The notes under the pieces were generated by a model. The model had not been told where the DNA came from. It did not search any database and saw only the letters and a list, made by a program, of their open reading frames with translations. Shown in pieces: positions 49,117 to 57,008 of a DNA stretch of 64,000 nt. The number at the start of each line of letters is the position of its first letter. The stretch's first letter is position 1. Both the position numbers and the translations under genes were made by a program. Source of the DNA: Pantoea latae. GTDB lineage: Bacteria; Pseudomonadota; Gammaproteobacteria; Enterobacterales; Enterobacteriaceae. Location: positions 1 through 64,000 of the forward strand of contig NZ_MWUE01000015.1 in the NCBI RefSeq assembly GCF_002077695.1. Reading direction: 5' to 3'.

Positions 49117-49423
49117 AATAAGACCACGGCTCCACAAGCGCAAATTAATGCTGGGCGTGCTGATGCTGGGCATGTCGATGCTGTGCGTTGTGATGACCAT
49201 TCTCTTTTTATATGTCAGCAGCACCGCTAACCGACGCGTGGAGGAAATTCGGCGCGAATCCCGCGAGTCGGCTGCCCGGCGCGAATTAAAAGTGGATCAG
49301 CTGTCGAAGCAGGTCACCGTGCTGCAGCACAAGCTGGACGCGCTGCCCGACCAGACTGCCGACCAGACGGCGGATAAGGTCAAGCGAGTCGTGATCCAGG
49401 ATGAATCCACTGTGAAGCCGTAA
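49097..49423 (+). CDS. Rz-like single-span coiled-coil protein (108 aa)
   Basis: A basic cytoplasmic start (RPRLHKRK), one membrane span (LMLGVLMLGMSMLCVVMTILFLYV, residues about 17-41) and a coiled-coil periplasmic tail (RREL KVDQLSKQVTVLQHKLDAL) give the topology of an i-spanin. No overlapping Rz1-like frame with a lipobox is visible, so spanin function is not shown. Middle gene of the operon. Confidence 0.72.
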   Translation: MAEIHSEIRPRLHKRKLMLGVLMLGMSMLCVVMTILFLYVSSTANRRVEEIRRESRESAARRELKVDQLSKQVTVLQHKLDALPDQTADQTADKVKRVVIQDESTVKP

Positions 49424-49435
49424 CAGGAGAACCGC

Positions 49436-50368
49436 ATGCGAATTTTTAACCTGATTGGGGAAGGCTTCCACGCCCTCCGATCGTTTATCAACACGAAGGA
49501 GTCTGCCATGACTGATAACAGCATCATTAACGCAACCGCACAAACTAGTGACGCCGATCTGCCGCAGTTTGCCGTTCCGGACAGCAACGTGCCGACCGAT
49601 CCGCAGCTGCAGCGTTTATCCTCACCCTCTACGGTGGCGCCCGCCACCTCTGAGGAGACGCCGGGAGAAACCCATGTGGCGCCTGGTGCAACGGCGCAGC
49701 ATACCCCAGCGCCGTCTGCCGATCAGAGCGCCGCAACGGATGCTGCCGCTGCACAGCCTGCGGATCAAGGCGTCGCAACGGACACCGCTGCCGCGCAGCC
49801 CGCAGATCAAAGCGCTGCACCGGATGCCGCTGCCGCGCAGCCCGCAGATCAAAGTGTCGCACCGGATGCCGCTGCCGCGCAGCCTGCGGACCAGAGCGTC
49901 GCAACGGACACCGCTGCCGCGCAGCCTGCAGATCAGAGCGCCGCACCTGACGCCGCTGCGGCACAGCCCGCGGATCAGAGCGCCGCACCTGACGCCACCG
50001 CCGCGCAGCCTGTGGACCAGAGCGCCGCACCTGACGCCAACGCCGCGCAGCCCGCAGATCAAAGCGCAGCAGCGGACGCCTCCGCTAGCCCACAGCCCCA
50101 GGCGCAGGCATCCGTGGCGGATGCCGCTGCCGGGCAGGCGAGTGCGCAGGCTGTTACCGACGCCGCGCTACAGCCGACGGCTGCCGCTGAGCCAGCAAGC
50201 AACGACGCTGCGGCGTCTACTCAGGCGAGTAGCGAAGGGGAGCAAAGCGAATTTAGCGCGTGGGTAAAAGATTTCGGCGCCGCGTTTGATTTCGTGCAGC
50301 AGGGGATAGAGCATCTGGGCACGGCCGCCAGAAAAGAGTTGGTTGAACTGGCGCGTAAATATCTGTAA
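49436..50368 (+). CDS. Ala-rich repeat protein with phage-like C-terminal helix (310 aa)
   Basis: ATG 49436 (CAGGAGAACCGC upstream) or ATG 49508 (MTDNSIINA, GAAGGAGTCTGCC upstream) is the start. Residues 95-206 are eight units of 14 residues, consensus ADQSAAPDAAAAQP. The last 34 residues (KDFGAAFDFVQQGIEHLG..ARKELVELARKYL) match the end of the prophage protein at 21023-21280 in 18 positions. No signal peptide or membrane span. The tether-plus-helix layout suggests a peripheral envelope protein; unknown role. Confidence 0.78.
   Translation: MRIFNLIGEGFHALRSFINTKESAMTDNSIINATAQTSDADLPQFAVPDSNVPTDPQLQRLSSPSTVAPATSEETPGETHVAPGATAQHTPAPSADQSAATDAAAAQPADQGVATDTAAAQPADQSAAPDAAAAQPADQSVAPDAAAAQPADQSVATDTAAAQPADQSAAPDAAAAQPADQSAAPDATAAQPVDQSAAPDANAAQPADQSAAADASASPQPQAQASVADAAAGQASAQAVTDAALQPTAAAEPASNDAAASTQASSEGEQSEFSAWVKDFGAAFDFVQQGIEHLGTAARKELVELARKYL
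49718..50053 (+). repeat. Eight tandem 42-bp repeats
   Basis: Each unit encodes ADQ(S/G)(A/V)A(P/T)D(A/T)(A/T/N)AAQP. Units differ by few bases and a ninth degenerate unit follows to about 50098. Copy number is likely to vary between strains. Confidence 0.9.
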
Positions 50369-50390
50369 TGAACAGGCAAGCAAAATCGTA

Positions 50391-50419
50391 AAAGGGGACA
50401 ACGCGTCCCCTGTTTTTTT
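50391..50419 (+). terminator. Terminator of the three-gene operon
   Basis: AGGGGAC/GTCCCCT hairpin followed by seven T. It also separates the convergent TonB-like gene. Confidence 0.88.
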
Positions 50420-50778
50420 CAGAATATCATTGTGCTTTTAGCCGGATCGGCATCCTGCTGGAGCCGAAAGCGAATCGTCATCTGCAGATCCTTTACCGGC
50501 TTATGCTTCTCATAGCGCCACTGGCTGACGGCAGCGATCACATAGGGCTCGAACAGGCCGCGCGGCTCTGACTGCAGGATGCGCATTTCGCTGACTTTGC
50601 CCTCCGCATCCACGTCAAAAGCGAAGCGGACGTAACCCTCAATATGATGGCTTAAGGCATAATAAGGATAGGACGGTCGCACCCTTTTTATCTGTTTGGG
50701 GATATTAGCGGCGTCAGGCGGTGAAGAGGCGCAGGCGGAGAGCAACAGCGAAGCGATAAGCAGTAGAGGAATTTTCAT
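50419..50778 (-). CDS. TonB C-terminal domain lipoprotein (119 aa)
   Basis: A lipoprotein signal (MKIPLLLIASLLLSAC) is followed by a TonB-type domain: IKRVRPSYPYYALSHHIEGYVRFAFDVDAEGKVSEMRILQSEPRGLFEPYVIAAVSQWRYE. With no N-terminal anchor of the TonB kind it cannot couple to ExbBD in the usual way. Its periplasmic role is unknown. Confidence 0.85.
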   Translation of the reverse strand: MKIPLLLIASLLLSACASSPPDAANIPKQIKRVRPSYPYYALSHHIEGYVRFAFDVDAEGKVSEMRILQSEPRGLFEPYVIAAVSQWRYEKHKPVKDLQMTIRFRLQQDADPAKSTMIF

Positions 50779-50952
50779 TTTAACGTCCTGTTAAAATTGC
50801 GATAAGCAGGAATGATAACCTTTCTCATCTTTACCTGCGAGCGTCGGGTCACGTCACTTCCGAATATTCTTAAGGCGGCTTCGTTATATTCCACTACCTT
50901 TAATCATTCACGCGAGATATTTATTGGTTAAAAAGGCAAAAGGAGAAATAGC

Positions 50953-51219
50953 ATGAGTGATTCAGTGGAAACGAAAAGCAAAACTGACTACCTGCGCGAT
51001 GTTACCTCGCAGCTGAAAGAGATGCGCCACTACGCGCAAACCAATACCGAAACGCTCTCCAGCCACTGGCTCGCGTTTGACGCCGGCGAATATAAAGATC
51101 CCGAGTTTGCCGGACGTATTGACGCGCTGCTTAACAAACAGGGCACGCTGCTGGACGACCTGGACGCCGCGATCCAGGATATCGAAATAGCCATTAACCA
51201 CAGCGAGCAGGAGAAGTAA
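50953..51219 (+). CDS. Hypothetical helical protein (88 aa)
   Basis: AAAAGGAGAAATAGC precedes the ATG. The product is a soluble, acidic helical bundle (YLRDVTSQLKEMRHYAQTNTETLSSHWLAFDAG, LLDDLDAAIQDIEIAI). No family recognised; 27 bp from the convergent DinI-like gene. Confidence 0.65.
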   Translation: MSDSVETKSKTDYLRDVTSQLKEMRHYAQTNTETLSSHWLAFDAGEYKDPEFAGRIDALLNKQGTLLDDLDAAIQDIEIAINHSEQEK

Positions 51220-51246
51220 TCCTGCTCTCTCTGGTGGCCGTCGCGC

Positions 51247-51486
51247 TTAGTCGGCCACCAGCCACATTTCCGCTTCTTCAAACATCTCTTCAATGATGCG
51301 CGCCAGCGTGGCTTTGTCGTTTTTACTCATATCGGTTTCGATTGCGTTTCGCTCCATCGGCTTAACGCGTACCTCAAGATCCGGAAAGACGCGCTGCACG
51401 CGCTTTTCCAGCTCCCGCAAAATCATCTCGCGCGCGCCCGGCAGGCCGGCGACGTTACGCCTATCGTAAATCAATTCCACAAACAT
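51247..51486 (-). CDS. DinI-like SOS-response protein (79 aa)
   Basis: The start is the ATG of MFVELIYDRRNVAGLPGAREMILRELEKRVQRVFPDLEVRV. The C-terminal LARIIEEMFEEAEMWLVAD matches the DinI helix that contacts RecA. DinI family proteins stabilise or limit RecA filaments. A near-consensus LexA box lies 43 bp upstream. Confidence 0.88.
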   Translation of the reverse strand: MFVELIYDRRNVAGLPGAREMILRELEKRVQRVFPDLEVRVKPMERNAIETDMSKNDKATLARIIEEMFEEAEMWLVAD

Positions 51487-51528
51487 ACTGGTATTCCATA
51501 CAGGGAAGAAATTCGCTGGCACATCATA

Positions 51529-51544
51529 CTGTAAATCCAACCAG
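51529..51544 (-). promoter_or_regulatory. Imperfect LexA box for the DinI-like gene
   Basis: CTGT-N8-CCAG differs from CTGT-N8-ACAG at one position and lies upstream of 51486. Confidence 0.6.
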
Positions 51545-51639
51545 TGACAAGCCTCTCAGGCGCGTCAAAACGCTTTTTTTCGGCGTAACACGCAAACTGG
51601 CAGCAGGTGGTTCAGGCAGAGGGGGAATAAAAGAGAGAC

Positions 51640-51820
51640 GGCAGCAGGAAAAAATAGAACCTCTGGAGGTGGAAATCCAGCAACACCTCCAGAGGCGGTG
51701 CAAGCGCACCATTCGTTCAAGGACAATCACGACCGAAGTCGTGCAGTAAACTTATACAAGTTTGATCAACTTGTACAATTTATTCCTGAACTATTTGACT
51801 GGTTGGAGGTGTTGCTGCCT
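51640..51820. ncRNA. Structured non-coding region, possible small RNA
   Basis: In the 340 bp between the DinI-like gene and 51829 I see no convincing gene. Hairpins are CCTCTGGAGGTG/CACCTCCAGAGG (51661-51696), CACGAC/GTCGTG (51728-51743) and TACAAGTT/AACTTGTA (51755-51775). CAGCAACACCTCC (51679) recurs inverted at 51805. It could be a small RNA or a degraded mobile element. Confidence 0.35.
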
Positions 51821-51828
51821 GCAAGGGC

Positions 51829-52152
51829 TTAGAGTTCGTTTTTGATGCAGAACGCTTCCCAGCTCATTCCCAGCGATTCCGCATGGGATTTCAGATAATT
51901 TTCAATGGCTTCGGCGGCAACCGCTTTGTCCGGCTCGGCGAGCTGGATCGAGAAGATCATGCCGTCGAGGTTCTTCTGACGCAGAAAGGCGGCATAGATG
52001 CGTTCGGCATGCCACTCGCGCAGCTGGCGCAGCGACATATTGGCCTGGCGCGCGTCGCTCTCGGTCAGTTCATCAAGCGCGGCTTTAAAATCGGCGTGAG
52101 CGGTAAAAAACATCTCGCGCGCCTGCGCGTAATAGGCTTCTGGCGTTTTCAT
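51829..52152 (-). CDS. Hypothetical helical protein (107 aa)
   Basis: The ATG at 52152 (MKTPEAYYAQAREMFF) has a better context than 52173. The protein is helical and soluble with REWHAERIYAAFLRQKNLDGMIFSIQLAEPDKA. It resembles conserved enterobacterial proteins of unknown role. No further function visible. Confidence 0.7.
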   Translation of the reverse strand: MKTPEAYYAQAREMFFTAHADFKAALDELTESDARQANMSLRQLREWHAERIYAAFLRQKNLDGMIFSIQLAEPDKAVAAEAIENYLKSHAESLGMSWEAFCIKNEL

Positions 52153-52347
52153 CGGGTATCCTGAAAAATTCATTATGGTGCGTCGCGCCAGTGTAACTCA
52201 GCGGCCAGGCCTTGTCAGGACGCCGTTCGCGGCGCGGGCGGCGTAAAAAAAGTCGCCGAGCGGGGCGAAGCAGGGCGCAGACCGCTTGCGAAAGGCAGGC
52301 GAAAAATTATAACGTAGCCGCCATTGAAGCGATCTCAGGGATTAACG

Positions 52348-52824
52348 ATGAAAAAGTGGATGCTGACGGCGGCGCTGGCGCTGGCCGGTTGTGCGCAAAT
52401 CAACAGCTATCAGGACGCGGTGCAGACGCCGGCGCCCGCCAGCCTGCAGGGCAACTGGCAGACAGCGGGGCCGCAAAGCGGGTTACGCAGCGGTGAGGCG
52501 ATGGGAACGCTGATTGTTAACGCCGACGGCAGCACGCTTGATTGTCGCCAGTGGATGCGCGTGATCGCCAAGCCTGGCAAGCTGACGCTGCTGAGCGGCG
52601 ACTACGTTAACGTCAATCGTCAGTCGCGCGTGATGCCGCTGGAGCTGGAGGGAAGCGAACTCCATTATGACGGCCTGACGCTGCGTAAGGTGGACCGCCC
52701 GACGGTAGAGTGCCAGCAGGCGCTGGCAGAGGTAGCAAAGCAGCCGAAAGCGGCGGTGATCCAGAATATCGAACCGGAAATCCTTAAGTCCGCCATCACC
52801 CAGGCGAACGACGCGAAGCAGTAA
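52348..52824 (+). CDS. yedD: YedD-like lipoprotein (158 aa)
   Basis: A signal MKKWMLTAALALAGC with lipobox is followed by PASLQGNWQTAGPQSGLRSGEAMGTLIVNADGSTLDCRQWMRVIAKPGKL, the YedD pattern. It lies tail to tail with amyA next to the flagellar genes, as in E. coli. Function is unknown; an outer-membrane lipoprotein is likely. Confidence 0.88.
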   Translation: MKKWMLTAALALAGCAQINSYQDAVQTPAPASLQGNWQTAGPQSGLRSGEAMGTLIVNADGSTLDCRQWMRVIAKPGKLTLLSGDYVNVNRQSRVMPLELEGSELHYDGLTLRKVDRPTVECQQALAEVAKQPKAAVIQNIEPEILKSAITQANDAKQ

Positions 52825-52831
52825 CGGGTTA

Positions 52832-52866
52832 GCGCCTTATTCCGCCAGCGCGACGGAATAAGGCGC
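52832..52866. terminator. Bidirectional terminator yedD/amyA
   Basis: GCGCCTTATTCCG and its perfect complement CGGAATAAGGCGC with a 9-base loop between convergent genes. Confidence 0.8.
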
Positions 52867-52872
52867 GTTAAA

Positions 52873-54354
52873 TTACTCCGCTAGCACCCAGACGCTAACG
52901 CTGCCGCCGTTGCAGCGCGCCACCACCGTGCCATGCTCGTCCGCCGTCAGGATATCGTCGCGATGACCTAAATAGTCGCGCCACGTTTTACCCGCAAAGC
53001 CTTCTCCCATCGCCACCTGTTTCTCACCTTCGTCGCCGTTCGACATAATGACGATGCAGCCCGGCTGTTCGGCGGTGCCGCTGCGGCTGAACGCCACGCA
53101 GTTGGGATGATCGAAATAGTCGGTCTGCGCGCCCCAGGCATAAATCTGGCGCGCGCGGATCAGCGCCTCCAGTTCGGCAATCGCCGGCATCTCCACGCGA
53201 TGGCTGTCGCCGTCGCCGCCCTCATCTTCATAGCTGGCGCCGAACAGATCGGGATAGAACACCGTCGGCACGCCCTGTTCGCGCAGCAGGATCAGCGCAT
53301 AGGCGAGCGGTTTGAACCAGGCTTCCACCGGCGCCTCCAGCGACTGCAGCGGCTGGGTGTCATGGTTGGCGACAATCGTCACCGCATGCCAGGGATCGGC
53401 CTCCACCAACGAGTTGGCGAAGATCTGACTGAGATCGTAGTCGCTGCCCTGGGTCGACGCCTGATGAAAGTTCAGATGCAGCGGCGCGTCGAACAGCAGC
53501 GTTTTGCCGTCGACCTGCTGGATATACCCCAGCAGCTTATCGGTTTCGAACGACCAGTATTCGGCGACGATAAACAGCGGCTCATCGGCGACGGCCTGGA
53601 CATGCTCAATCCACTCTTTGTAGAACCAGGCGGGAATATGTTTGACCGCGTCGAGACGAAACCCGGTGCAGGGCAGCTGCTGCATCATCCAGCGCGCCCA
53701 GTATTTCAGCTCTTCGCGCACCGCATTGTTGCGGAAGTCGATATTGGCGCCCATCAGATAGTCGAAGTTGCCCAGCTCGCTGTCGACCTGATCGTTCCAG
53801 CCGTCGGCGGTGTAGTCATTCACAATCTTGAATACGCCGTTCTCATCGGGGTTTTCAATATGATCGACGCCGCTAAAGCATTTGTAGTCCCAGATAAAAC
53901 GGGAGTGCTCGCCGGCGCGCGCCGGGAAGCTAAAGCGCGTCCAGGCCTCGCACTCGATAACCTCATCGCTGATTTCATCGCGGTTGTCAGGATTGACGCG
54001 GTTGACGCGCACGCGCTCTTTCTCATCCGCGCCCATTTTGTGGTTCACCACCACATCCATCAGCACGCCGAGCTGGTGGGTGCGCAGGGCGTCCACCGCG
54101 GCCAGCAGCTGCTGTTTGTCGCCATATTTGGTGGCGACGCTGCCTTTTTGATCGAACTCGCCAAGGTCAAAAAGATCGTAGCTGTCATAGCCGACAGAGT
54201 AGCCGCCCGATTCGCCTTTGTAGGCGGGCGGCAGCCACGCCATGGTGATGCCGATCTCGCCTAGCCAGGCGGCTTTCTCCGCCACTTCGGGCCAGAGTTT
54301 GCCGCCATCCGGGTAATACCAGTGGAAAAATTGCAGTAACGTCGGGTTGTGCAT
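52873..54354 (-). CDS. amyA: Cytoplasmic alpha-amylase
   Basis: The start is the ATG of [18 protein letters not shown] with GGAGCG upstream; the longer frame is not needed. The 493-aa GH13 enzyme shows [16 protein letters not shown] (nucleophile Asp), FIVAEYW (acid Glu) and VANHDTQP (transition-state Asp). It cleaves alpha-1,4 glucans in the cytoplasm. Location between yedD and fliT is conserved in enterobacteria. Confidence 0.96.
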   Translation of the reverse strand: MHNPTLLQFFHWYYPDGGKLWPEVAEKAAWLGEIGITMAWLPPAYKGESGGYSVGYDSYDLFDLGEFDQKGSVATKYGDKQQLLAAVDALRTHQLGVLMDVVVNHKMGADEKERVRVNRVNPDNRDEISDEVIECEAWTRFSFPARAGEHSRFIWDYKCFSGVDHIENPDENGVFKIVNDYTADGWNDQVDSELGNFDYLMGANIDFRNNAVREELKYWARWMMQQLPCTGFRLDAVKHIPAWFYKEWIEHVQAVADEPLFIVAEYWSFETDKLLGYIQQVDGKTLLFDAPLHLNFHQASTQGSDYDLSQIFANSLVEADPWHAVTIVANHDTQPLQSLEAPVEAWFKPLAYALILLREQGVPTVFYPDLFGASYEDEGGDGDSHRVEMPAIAELEALIRARQIYAWGAQTDYFDHPNCVAFSRSGTAEQPGCIVIMSNGDEGEKQVAMGEGFAGKTWRDYLGHRDDILTADEHGTVVARCNGGSVSVWVLAE

Positions 54355-54395
54355 CTGCTGCGCTCCAGCGGGAAGGAAAAGCAAGTATGGAGCAC

Positions 54396-54449
54396 GATAA
54401 AAAAAAGACGCACCGGCAGAACAACTATTTTGTTGCGCACGGTGCGTTT
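54396..54449 (-). terminator. Terminator of the fliDST operon
   Basis: On the minus strand ACGCACCG pairs with CGGTGCGT and is followed by CTTTTTTTT; the loop holds a second small stem. Confidence 0.8.
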
Positions 54450-54454
54450 CAGGA

Positions 54455-54823
54455 TCAGGAGAGCGGCTGATTCTCCATCGGCACCATTACGCTGCCCTGT
54501 TTGCCATAGGCGCTCATCACCGATTTCTGGCGCGTGTTCTGATTCACCAGCGTCGACAGCTCGTTCATGCGCTCCTGCAGCAGGCGCTTCACTTCGCTCT
54601 CATTATCCAGAATATGGCGCAGCACCGGTCGCAGCTGCTCCTGCGCCTGCACGGAAGGCGAGGCGGCTTCGGTCGATCGCGCCAGCCGTTGCACCGCGCT
54701 GACGTAATCAACTTCCTTTTTGATCAAATCATCCCATTCGCCCTCGGCCGCAAAACGCAGCATCTGCTGGCTGAGATCGAGTAGCTGTTGGTAAATGGTA
54801 ATCAGATGCGGTGCAAGTATCAT
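54455..54823 (-). CDS. fliT: FliT flagellar chaperone/regulator (122 aa)
   Basis: The start is the ATG sharing its A with the fliS stop (TAATG). The helical sequence [38 protein letters not shown] is the FliT pattern. FliT guards FliD before export and inhibits FlhDC when free. It is last in the fliDST operon. Confidence 0.93.
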   Translation of the reverse strand: MILAPHLITIYQQLLDLSQQMLRFAAEGEWDDLIKKEVDYVSAVQRLARSTEAASPSVQAQEQLRPVLRHILDNESEVKRLLQERMNELSTLVNQNTRQKSVMSAYGKQGSVMVPMENQPLS

Positions 54824-55233
54824 TAAACGGCGTCCTGAATCAGAGGTTGAGGCTGGGCAACTTCTTTCCATGCGTCAGCGATATTACGCAGCAGCGCTTC
54901 GACCTCGACAATGGCCTCCACGTCATTGCGTAAATTCGCCTGCAGAAGCCGCCGCACCATATAGGCGTACAGGGAAAGCAGGTTGGTGGTGAGATCGTCG
55001 TCGCTCTCTTCATTCAGGCCCTGCTTAAGCCCGTTTTCAATAATGTTAATGGCTTTGGAGAGGGAAAGGCCTTTTCCCTCAATATTGCCGTCCTGCAAAA
55101 ACAGACGGGCGCGCACCAGCGCGCTCAGCGCGCCGTCGAACAACATGTTCACCAGCTGTTGCTGACTGGCGCTCATGACGGCGCTTTCAACGCCGATTTT
55201 TGCATAGGCCTGGGTGCCGTTTGCGCTGTACAT
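54823..55233 (-). CDS. fliS: FliS flagellin chaperone (136 aa)
   Basis: MYSANGTQAYAKIGVESAVMSASQQQLVNMLFDGALSALVRARLFLQDGNIEGKGLSLSKAINIIENGL is unmistakable FliS. It binds the FliC C-terminus before export. Middle gene of the operon, 9 bp after fliD. Confidence 0.97.
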   Translation of the reverse strand: MYSANGTQAYAKIGVESAVMSASQQQLVNMLFDGALSALVRARLFLQDGNIEGKGLSLSKAINIIENGLKQGLNEESDDDLTTNLLSLYAYMVRRLLQANLRNDVEAIVEVEALLRNIADAWKEVAQPQPLIQDAV

Positions 55234-55242
55234 ACTGACTCC

Positions 55243-56670
55243 TTATGACGAGCTGCTGGAGCTTGAGCTGCTTGACGATTCGAACTGCTGCGTCAGGTAG
55301 CTGCTGGTCTGGTTAAGCGAACTCATTAAAACGTCGAGCTGGGTAAACTGGGTTTTCAGCCGCGCAATGGTATCGGTAATACGATCGTTCACCTTGTTGT
55401 ACTGATCGGTCAGATCGTTCAGCGTCTTACTGACGCCGTCGGTCGCCGACTGCACGATGCCGGTGCTGGAGAGCCAGCTGGTCAGGTTGCTGGCGACGGT
55501 GGTGGCGACGCCGGTAGTTTTACCGTCGCCAATAATCATCTCTTTCACGCCCGCCATATCCGACGTCAGGCTGCTGCTCAGCTTGTCGGAGTCAAGCTCC
55601 AGCTCGCCGGTGGTCGGGTCAGAGGTAACGCCGATCTGCGCCAGGGTTTTAAAGGTCGACGAGCTGGCGGCGTTGGTCAGCAGGCTCTTCAGCTGACTTT
55701 GAATGGTACGCAGCGTACTGTCGCCCAGCAGCGCGCCGTTGCTGGTGTCCTGCGTGTCGGCGCCGACGTCGACGGCGGTGTATTTCGTCAGGCTGGAGAA
55801 GGTGTCCTGCAGCGTGTTATAGGCGGTCACCCAGCTGGAGATGGCATTACTCGCTTTCGACTTGTCGGTCGCGATGGTCAGCGTCTGGTTGCCGGTGGTG
55901 GTGTCGCTCAGATTCAGCGTAATGCCTTCCAGCGCGTCGCTGATGGTATTACTGCTGTTTTCGATAGCGATATTGTTAACGGTCAGCTTCGCGTTCTGCG
56001 CCGTGACGCTTTCAGTCATCGCATTGCTGGTGGCGCTGGCGTCATAGCCGACGATGGACTGCAGCGTATCGTCGCCGGTGACCTTAAGGCTGCTGACGGC
56101 GTTGTCCGATCCGGTTTCGTTCGAGGTAACGGAGAGGCGATAGCTGCCGTCTGAAACCTTGATAATGCTGGCGGTTACGCCCGCGCTGGCGCCGTTAATG
56201 GCGTCGCGCATCCCGGTCAGCGAGGTCTGGTCGCTGGTCAGGGTAATATCTTTGCTCGACCCGTCCGCCAGCGCGATGCTCAGGGTGCGGCTGCTGGCCG
56301 AGCTGTCGCCCAGCGCGGTGGTGTTGCTGCTCTGCACCGCGGAGGTCAGCGTCTGCGCCTGCGCCAGCTGCGACACGCTAATGGTGTATTTGCCCGCCAC
56401 GGTGCTGCCGGAGGTGGTGGCGCTAAAGGCGCTGGAGCTGCTGGTCGCGGTGGTCGCCGTAAACAGGTCCGCATTATTCAGCGTGGTGTTCGCCGTCTGA
56501 AAGGTGGTCAGCGCGCTTTTCAACGTCGCGTAGGCGCTCAGCTTGGCGGTATAGGAAGACTGCTGATTAGAGATCGGCGTCAGCGCGGCTTTTTCTGCCG
56601 TCTGCATGCTGTCGAGAATGCTGCTTAAGTCCAGGCCTGAACCGACACCCAGGGTAGAGATACTTGCCAT
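55243..56670 (-). CDS. fliD: FliD filament cap protein (475 aa)
   Basis: The start is MASISTLGVGSGLDLSSILDSMQTAEKAALTPI; the longer frame would cross its promoter. Coiled N- and C-terminal regions (NKVNDRITDTIARLKTQFTQLDVLMSSLNQTSSYLTQQF) flank a variable Ser/Thr-rich middle. The protein ends in an unusual run of eleven Ser. It caps the filament and directs flagellin assembly. Confidence 0.96.
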   Translation of the reverse strand: MASISTLGVGSGLDLSSILDSMQTAEKAALTPISNQQSSYTAKLSAYATLKSALTTFQTANTTLNNADLFTATTATSSSSAFSATTSGSTVAGKYTISVSQLAQAQTLTSAVQSSNTTALGDSSASSRTLSIALADGSSKDITLTSDQTSLTGMRDAINGASAGVTASIIKVSDGSYRLSVTSNETGSDNAVSSLKVTGDDTLQSIVGYDASATSNAMTESVTAQNAKLTVNNIAIENSSNTISDALEGITLNLSDTTTGNQTLTIATDKSKASNAISSWVTAYNTLQDTFSSLTKYTAVDVGADTQDTSNGALLGDSTLRTIQSQLKSLLTNAASSSTFKTLAQIGVTSDPTTGELELDSDKLSSSLTSDMAGVKEMIIGDGKTTGVATTVASNLTSWLSSTGIVQSATDGVSKTLNDLTDQYNKVNDRITDTIARLKTQFTQLDVLMSSLNQTSSYLTQQFESSSSSSSSSSS

Positions 56671-56713
56671 GCTTGTTTCCTTATCATGTCGACACGGAGA
56701 GTGAATACCGGGG

Positions 56714-56740
56714 TTATCGGCGGCGAATAGGGAAAGTTTA
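56714..56740 (-). promoter_or_regulatory. Sigma-28 promoter of fliDST
   Basis: On the minus strand TAAACTTT, an 11-bp spacer and GCCGATAA match the FliA consensus except one base, 44 bp before the fliD start. Confidence 0.9.
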
Positions 56741-56904
56741 AAGTTATTGATGGCTGTGCGATAAAGCGAATAGCGTATATAGAGAAGGGTATTTCTAAGG
56801 CTAGAAAAGGGGTGATTTAGTTCTAAAGAAGTCAGGGGCGAGGGCGATAAAGATAAGCGTGACAGGTTGAAGGAAAAAAATTTCACCTGGTACTAAAAAA
56901 ATTC

Positions 56905-56931
56905 TAAAGGTTGTTTAAGGGCAGACGATAA
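56905..56931 (+). promoter_or_regulatory. Sigma-28 promoter of fliC
   Basis: TAAAGGTT, 11-bp spacer and GACGATAA differ from the FliA consensus at few positions and lie 77 bp before the fliC start. Confidence 0.88.
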
Positions 56932-57008
56932 CAACTTTGACGGCGCTGAAGCCGGCGGGTTGAAGCCCACACCTTAACCGAAAGACTTGATTAACAGGAA
57001 TATTTATC

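Noticed and set aside
49718..50053. CRISPR-like array
   Set aside because: Units are adjacent 42-bp coding repeats without spacers.
49548..50267. 239-codon frame in the 42-bp repeat region
   Set aside because: A shifted reading of the repeats, Arg/Pro/Ser-rich and without a start signal.
53107..54264. 385-codon plus-strand frame inside amyA
   Set aside because: It lies entirely antisense to a clearly coding GH13 gene and results from high-GC codon bias.
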